The notes under the pieces are model-generated. The model saw only the letters and a program-made list of their open reading frames with translations. It did not search any database and was not told the origin of the DNA. The translations under genes and the position numbers were made by a program. From Collinsella sp. TF05-9AC (GTDB taxonomy: Bacteria > Actinomycetota > Coriobacteriia > Coriobacteriales > Coriobacteriaceae), in assembly GCF_003438495.1 (NCBI RefSeq), contig NZ_QSSH01000010.1, positions 64,129 through 73,064 on the forward strand: DNA of 8,936 bases. Direction: 5' to 3'. Below are positions 5,335 through 8,936 of this stretch, piece by piece; position 1 is the stretch's first letter, and each line of letters opens with the position of its first letter.

Positions 5335-6681
5335 ATGGGGGAATTCGTGCCGCGGACCAAAACGCTCGGAGGGAACATTCCATGCTTGGCCAGTCCTGAG
5401 CTCGCACGAAAGCGCCAGAAGGCACTTTCGGCTCGTGCGGAACTGCGCGCGGAACGCCTCCTTCGAGCGGAGTCGAACCTCGAAACCCCGGTCGAAACGC
5501 AGGCTGACGGAGCGCCGCTTTTCCGCATAAGCGACCTGTCGGCGGGCTACGACAAGAAGGTCGTAGTCGAAGGCGTCGATCTGGAGGTTCGCGCGGGCGA
5601 CGTCGTGGCACTCATCGGGCCGAACGGCTCGGGCAAGTCGACCATCTTGAAAACCATCACACGCCATCTGGCACCGCTTGCCGGCGCGGTCGAGCTCGAC
5701 GGGCGGGAGATTTCCCGATGGAAGACGGCGGAGTTCGCAAGGAACCTTGCCGTTATGCTGACAGATCGCCCCCGGACCGAGCTCCTCACCTGCCGCGATA
5801 TCGTAGAGGCGGGAAGGCATCCCTACACCGGGCGAATGGGCACACTCACGCCCGACGACCATAATCGGGTCGACGAGGCCATGAAAACCGCACATGTGGA
5901 AAAGCTTGCCGAGCGCGACTTCATGCAGATAAGCGACGGGCAACGCCAGCGCGTCATGCTCGCACGCGCCATCGCGCAGGATCCGCGCGTGCTCGTGCTC
6001 GACGAGCCCACGTCGTATCTCGATATCCGCTACCAGATCGACCTGCTGCGAATACTTCGCCACCTTGCGAAATCGCGGAATGTTGCTGTCATCATGTCCA
6101 TCCACGAACTCGAGCTCGCGCAGAAAAGCGCCGACAAGGTGATTTGCGTGAAGGACGGCCGGGTCTTCCGCGCCGGCGCACCCGAGGACATATTCACGCG
6201 CGAGACGATTGGCGAGCTCTACGGCCTGCAACATGGCACCTTCAACGAGCGCTTCGGCAGCGTGGAAATTGGGCGCCCGCACGGCGATGCGCACACGTTC
6301 GTCATCGCCGGCGCAGGTACGGGGTCGGCTGTGTTTCGCCAGCTCATCCGGCAGGGCAAGGCGTTCTACGCGGGCGTTCTGCACGAAGGGGACATCGACT
6401 GCGAGCTCGCGCGCGACCTGGCGACGGAATGCGTGGCCGAGCGCGCCTTCGAGCCGATCGGGGATAAAACCATAGCCCGCGCCAAAGAGCTCCTCGTCCA
6501 CTGCACGCGCCTTATCGTGTGCCCCGCCGCCTTCGGCACCATAAACGCCCGCAACGCAGAGCTCGTCGAGTTCGCACGCTCGCATGGTATCGAGGTCATG
6601 CGAGCGTGCGAAGGCGCATCGGAGGATTCCCAATTGGATACGCCTAGGCGCGGTCCAAGAAATCGTCCGCACCCCCTTTAG
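5335..6681 (+). CDS. FecE/BtuD-family ABC ATPase with extra C-terminal domain
   Basis: 448 residues, against about 255 for a standard FecE/BtuD. An N-terminal charged, helical extension (about 20-60) precedes the nucleotide-binding domain (62-300): Walker A GPNGSGKST (95-103), signature ISDGQRQR (199-206, variant of LSGGQ), Walker B VLVLDEP (219-225), switch histidine His257 in SIHELELA (255-262). Where the Q-loop glutamine is expected there is Thr143 (MLTDRP). Together with GRHPYTG (160-166), this marks a subfamily I associate with clostridial and coriobacterial transporters. A second domain (about 320-425) starts FVIAGAGTGSAVFRQLIRQG (322-341), continues GVLHEGDIDCELARDLATE (347-365) and FEPIGDKTIARAKELL (372-387), and looks like a Rossmann-type regulatory domain of unknown function. 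A polar Arg/Pro-rich tail (428-448) ends the protein. It powers the permease encoded immediately upstream. The start is uncertain: see the ribosome binding site at 5368. Confidence 0.92.
   Translation: MGEFVPRTKTLGGNIPCLASPELARKRQKALSARAELRAERLLRAESNLETPVETQADGAPLFRISDLSAGYDKKVVVEGVDLEVRAGDVVALIGPNGSGKSTILKTITRHLAPLAGAVELDGREISRWKTAEFARNLAVMLTDRPRTELLTCRDIVEAGRHPYTGRMGTLTPDDHNRVDEAMKTAHVEKLAERDFMQISDGQRQRVMLARAIAQDPRVLVLDEPTSYLDIRYQIDLLRILRHLAKSRNVAVIMSIHELELAQKSADKVICVKDGRVFRAGAPEDIFTRETIGELYGLQHGTFNERFGSVEIGRPHGDAHTFVIAGAGTGSAVFRQLIRQGKAFYAGVLHEGDIDCELARDLATECVAERAFEPIGDKTIARAKELLVHCTRLIVCPAAFGTINARNAELVEFARSHGIEVMRACEGASEDSQLDTPRRGPRNRPHPL
5368..5384 (+). promoter_or_regulatory. strong Shine-Dalgarno with out-of-frame ATG inside the ATPase 5' end
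   Basis: GGAGGG (5368-5373) is followed eight bases later by ATG (5382-5384), a better initiation site than the one at 5335. This ATG is out of frame with the ATPase and encodes only Met-Leu-Gly-Gln-Ser before TGA. Removing one G from TTGGCC (5385-5390) would put it in frame, giving M-L-A-S-P-E-L-A. A TTG at 5386 is in frame. It may mark the true start region (TTG 5386), a single-base sequence error or mutation, or a short upstream ORF. Confidence 0.5.
6571..6612. repeat. perfect 16-bp inverted repeat inside the ATPase 3' coding region
   Basis: The arms 6571-6586 (TTCGCACGCTCGCATG) and 6597-6612 are perfect reverse complements separated by 10 bases. They encode residues about 413-426, at the end of the extra C-terminal domain, just before the Arg/Pro-rich tail. 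The bases that follow are not T-rich, so it is not an ordinary terminator. A perfect stem of this length is unusual inside coding sequence and may be an RNA-stabilising structure, a binding site or a recombination scar. Confidence 0.8.
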
Positions 6682-6744
6682 GTTGTTAAAAGACCTATTC
6701 AGTCCCTATTTCACCGCAACTCAGGGGGGGGTAAGGCGCAAGTG

Positions 6745-7356
6745 CTATTCGAAGCGAGATTCTAGGCTCGACAGGCCGTTGAGCGTGAGGTCATTAGCAA
6801 CCTCCGAGACGCGCTCGATAGGAACCGAGCCGTCAGACAGCGCCCACGTGCGATAGATACCGATAATACCCGACAGCAAAAACGCCAGATAGTAGTCGAA
6901 CATCTCGTCCTTGAGACCTTGGGGCAGCAGATCGCGCTCGGCAATCTCATGTTCGAGCGGCGCACGAAGACGAGCCATGAAATCATCGAGCGGAATATTC
7001 TCGATCAGCTGACGATTGAGCACTAAGTTGTTGCACAGTGCCTCATTAACGGTTTTAAAGAAGGTCGCCGCCGCGCCCAGGGCGCGCTCGTTGGTGTCGC
7101 CGTCCATGGAAGCAAGCGTTTTCTCGACCGAGTCGACAATCATCTCCACCACATCGACGGCAATGGCATCGAGCAGGCCATCAACCGTGCCAAAGTGAAC
7201 GTAAAAGGTCTTGCGGTCGACATTGGCCTCGCGCGCGATGGCACTCACCGTAATGTCTGCCAGCGGCTTTTCCATGAGCAGGCGCTCGAAAGCGGAAAGG
7301 ATGGCATTGCGGCTGCGAACGATGCGGCGATCAAGGCGCGGTTTGCTGGTTGCCAT
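6745..7356 (-). CDS. TetR/AcrR-family transcriptional regulator
   Basis: 203 residues from the ATG at 7356, chosen because GAAGGGA lies seven bases upstream; a TTG at 7383 is in frame but has no site. The N-terminal TetR helix-turn-helix is clear: RSRNAILSAFERLLMEKPLA (14-33), then ITVSAIAREANVDRKTFYVH (35-54), with the recognition helix around VDRKTFYVHF. The C-terminal ligand and dimer domain (about 60-195) is helical. Its FDYYLAFLLSGIIGIYRTW (153-171) resembles the C-terminal region of a TetR subgroup common in Firmicutes and Actinobacteria. The ligand is unknown. A perfect inverted repeat overlaps its promoter, so it probably represses itself. It lies 116 bases downstream of, and on the same strand as, the flippase-like gene, which may also be a target. 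It converges on the cobalamin-linked operon, with only 63 bases between the two stops. Confidence 0.92.
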   Translation of the reverse strand: MATSKPRLDRRIVRSRNAILSAFERLLMEKPLADITVSAIAREANVDRKTFYVHFGTVDGLLDAIAVDVVEMIVDSVEKTLASMDGDTNERALGAAATFFKTVNEALCNNLVLNRQLIENIPLDDFMARLRAPLEHEIAERDLLPQGLKDEMFDYYLAFLLSGIIGIYRTWALSDGSVPIERVSEVANDLTLNGLSSLESRFE

Positions 7357-7394
7357 GGGCGTGTCCCTTCGATATACGAGCAATCATCAACAGA

Positions 7395-7428
7395 TGAGAG
7401 ATAATCTACGTAAGAGGATTATCTCTCA
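7395..7428. promoter_or_regulatory. perfect 12-bp inverted repeat: probable TetR operator
   Basis: TGAGAGATAATC (7395-7406) and GATTATCTCTCA (7417-7428) are perfect reverse complements with a 10-base spacer. The two-fold symmetry, the AT-rich arms, and the overlap with the predicted -35 and -10 of the regulator gene fit an operator for a TetR dimer or pair of dimers. In the minus direction no T-run follows, so it is not a terminator of the flippase-like gene. Confidence 0.75.
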
Positions 7429-7429
7429 A
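7401..7429 (-). promoter_or_regulatory. promoter of the TetR-family gene
   Basis: On the minus strand, -35 TTGAGA (7429-7424, five of six to TTGACA) is separated by exactly 17 bases from -10 GATTAT (7406-7401, four of six to TATAAT). The gene starts about 45 bases further on. Both hexamers lie in the arms of the inverted repeat at 7395-7428, so repressor binding would block polymerase. Confidence 0.65.
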
Positions 7430-7472
7430 ACAGCACAAATATACCCCGCATCATGAAGAACGCACGACTGCC

Positions 7473-8780
7473 CTACTGCGACTTAGGGTGCTTCTTCTTA
7501 TTGAGTGCCGACGGAGATACGCGAATACCGTCGCCCGTCTGGCGCACATAGGTTTTATGAGTCGGCTTAGCGGTCCCAGGAGCCTTCTGAGCGTGCTTCT
7601 TGGGATCAACGGTAACAGCATTCGTGGGGTGCGGCTTAGTGGGCGCAGAGGGCGTCTGAGGCGTGCGGCCGAGCTTGCGCATCACGCGATCCCAGCGCGC
7701 ATGGATGCTCTCGTTGTGGGCGCTCTTAAGTCCCAGCAGGGGCGCAGCCAAAATGGTAGGCGCAATAAACGTAATGAGACGCCACAGCAGATAGCCGGCG
7801 GTCGAAGCCGAACCGAAGAAATGACCCAAGAACAATGCAAAGCCGCCCTCAGCGCCACCAGTTCCACCGGGCAAGGGAACCGCAGAGCTTAACAGCTGGA
7901 CAAAGGCGCTCGCGGCCATGACCGAGAAAAAGTCGACCTCGTGGTGGCCAAAGGCAAGCATCAGGAAATACGGAACCAGATAGAAAAACGCGAGCTGCAG
8001 CATGGTGATAAACACGGTGAGCAGCATGGAAGAAAAATGTCCGGCCGAAAGCTTGAACTTCTCGGAGAAGGAGTAGATCTCGCCATCGACAAACGTGCGC
8101 CAACTCTCGATCTTAGTGGCCGAGACACCAATGCGCTCAAGCCAATTGATGATGCAATGGGCGACGCGCGTGACGGTCTTAGGCATGAGCGCGACGGCGA
8201 AGATGCCAAGCAAGATGCAGCAGTGTCCACCAAAGCTAAAGACGCACAGCAGCGTCATGTCGCCGTAGCGTTCGGCAAAAAACGGCATACGGGCGAGCAG
8301 CAGGATAGCGCCCCAGGCGACCAGGCCAAACTGGTACACGATAAAACGCGTGAATTGCGTGGCGCCGGCCTCGCCCATGTTTTGGCCGGCCTTGGTCAGG
8401 CGATAGATCTGAGCCGGGGTGGAGCCCATCATCATGGGCGTCAGGTTGCCAAAGAAGATGCCACTCGCCTCGACCGAGATCAGGTCGCGGATGCCGACGG
8501 GCGAATTGGGATCGAGCCAGACGGCGATCGCATAGGCCACAATGCCAAAGAACAGGTACATGAACATGCAAAGACACGCGACAACGAGCCATGACGCCTG
8601 GACGCTCGACATAGCGGCCCAGAACTGCCCCATCTGCCCGGTTACCACCAGATAGACGATATAACCTACCAGCACGACGCCGATAAAGATGGCGCCGCGG
8701 CGTGCGCTCTTATTGTCATCTCCGCCCGAGGCCTCAACCTCGACCTGGGGCTTAGACGTATGCTGAGAGGACTCCGTCAT
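7473..8780 (-). CDS. LPG-synthase/YbhN-type flippase-like integral membrane protein
   Basis: 435 residues from the ATG at 8780. AGAAGGAG lies four bases upstream; an earlier in-frame ATG at 8846 lacks a site and would precede the protein with unrelated residues. A short polar N-terminus (1-28) is followed by several hydrophobic segments (about 30-47, 63-88, 147-164, 176-200, 250-277, 284-301, 328-351). The family signature VPLPGGTGGAEGGFALFL (301-318) and an earlier SVEASGIFFGNLTPMMMGST (102-121) match the lysylphosphatidylglycerol synthetase transmembrane region (UPF0104/YbhN/AglD). There is no C-terminal aminoacyl-transferase domain, so it is not a complete MprF. Such stand-alone proteins are thought to move lipids or lipid-linked intermediates across the membrane, but the cargo here is unknown. 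A Pro/Lys-rich tail (371-435) is likely cytoplasmic. The TetR-family gene follows on the same strand. Confidence 0.9.
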   Translation of the reverse strand: MTESSQHTSKPQVEVEASGGDDNKSARRGAIFIGVVLVGYIVYLVVTGQMGQFWAAMSSVQASWLVVACLCMFMYLFFGIVAYAIAVWLDPNSPVGIRDLISVEASGIFFGNLTPMMMGSTPAQIYRLTKAGQNMGEAGATQFTRFIVYQFGLVAWGAILLLARMPFFAERYGDMTLLCVFSFGGHCCILLGIFAVALMPKTVTRVAHCIINWLERIGVSATKIESWRTFVDGEIYSFSEKFKLSAGHFSSMLLTVFITMLQLAFFYLVPYFLMLAFGHHEVDFFSVMAASAFVQLLSSAVPLPGGTGGAEGGFALFLGHFFGSASTAGYLLWRLITFIAPTILAAPLLGLKSAHNESIHARWDRVMRKLGRTPQTPSAPTKPHPTNAVTVDPKKHAQKAPGTAKPTHKTYVRQTGDGIRVSPSALNKKKHPKSQ

Positions 8781-8801
8781 GAGACTCCTTCTAATAGTCA
8801 A

Positions 8802-8819
8802 AATATCTTGGATATTGTA
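8802..8819 (-). promoter_or_regulatory. candidate -10 and small palindrome upstream of the flippase-like gene
   Basis: On the minus strand TACAAT (8819-8814) is a good -10 element 34 bases before the start codon, but no convincing -35 lies 16-18 bases upstream of it. It overlaps the palindrome AATATC-TTG-GATATT (8802-8816), which could be a regulator site. The arms do not match the TetR operator at 7395-7428. Confidence 0.35.
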
Positions 8820-8891
8820 CTCGTAAGGGCCATAGGCAGAACGCAAAGCTCTGGTTCAAACGGGAATTGCAGACGGTTGTTTGAAAATCAG

Positions 8892-8920
8892 AACCACCCT
8901 TAAAAAGGGTGGTTTGCTCT
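8892..8920. terminator. terminator-like hairpin at the right edge
   Basis: AACCACCCTT (8892-8901) and AAGGGTGGTT (8905-8914) form a perfect 10-bp stem with an AAA loop. On the plus strand TTTGCTCTT follows; on the minus strand CTGATTTTC follows the stem. No plus-strand gene precedes it here, so it most likely ends a leftward transcript entering from beyond the window, or acts as a leader attenuator. The direction is unresolved. Confidence 0.6.
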
Positions 8921-8936
8921 TAGGGTATAACCCACG

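Noticed and set aside
5059..6672. 537-codon open frame on the minus strand across the permease end and the ATPase gene
   Set aside because: It is antisense to two genes with unmistakable FecCD and ABC motifs. GC-rich DNA often leaves such frames open, and the translation shows no coherent domain.
7395..7428. Inverted repeat as terminator of the flippase-like gene
   Set aside because: It is not followed by T residues on the minus strand and coincides with a well-spaced promoter, so an operator is the better reading.
7941..8594. 217-codon plus-strand frame within the flippase-like gene
   Set aside because: It is a hydrophilic, low-complexity translation typical of the antisense of a membrane protein; the minus-strand frame carries the family signature.

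Overview
The window looks like chromosomal DNA of an anaerobic, GC-rich, Gram-positive-type bacterium, most likely a gut Coriobacteriia (Collinsella/Olsenella/Slackia-like). The lineage is an inference from GC-rich codon use, several lipobox-bearing exported proteins, anaerobic-type cobalamin genes and the flavour of the protein families. It was not confirmed by any search.

Left part (1-6681), a corrinoid block. A truncated cobalt-precorrin-4 C11-methyltransferase gene (cbiF/cobM) reads leftward off the edge. Divergent from it is a strong sigma70-type promoter (782-810), then a cobalamin riboswitch (about 838-988) and an intrinsic terminator (1022-1049). These lead into a five-gene rightward operon. 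The genes are a Tat-exported lipoprotein cobaltochelatase (cbiK), a small lipoprotein with a NEAT-like domain, a lipoprotein fusing a NEAT-like domain to a FecB/BtuF-type binding protein, a FecCD/BtuC-type permease, and a FecE/BtuD-type ATPase with an extra C-terminal domain. The last four genes are separated by 4, 4 and 0 bases. The gap after cbiK holds two overlapping hairpins, one with a perfect 17-bp stem.

A coherent reading is a B12-repressed uptake system in which a chelatase outside the membrane loads cobalt into a tetrapyrrole, surface lipoproteins capture it, and the ABC transporter imports it to feed the corrin pathway that includes CbiF. The family assignments are well supported. 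The transported substrate is inference.

Right part (6745-8936), apparently unrelated. A leftward gene for a polytopic membrane protein of the LPG-synthase/YbhN flippase-like family is followed by a leftward TetR-family regulator gene. The regulator's own promoter carries a perfect 12-bp inverted repeat overlapping both the -35 and -10 elements, as expected for autoregulation. The right edge holds a terminator-like hairpin. The two blocks converge at about 6682-6744, which may be an insertion or rearrangement boundary.
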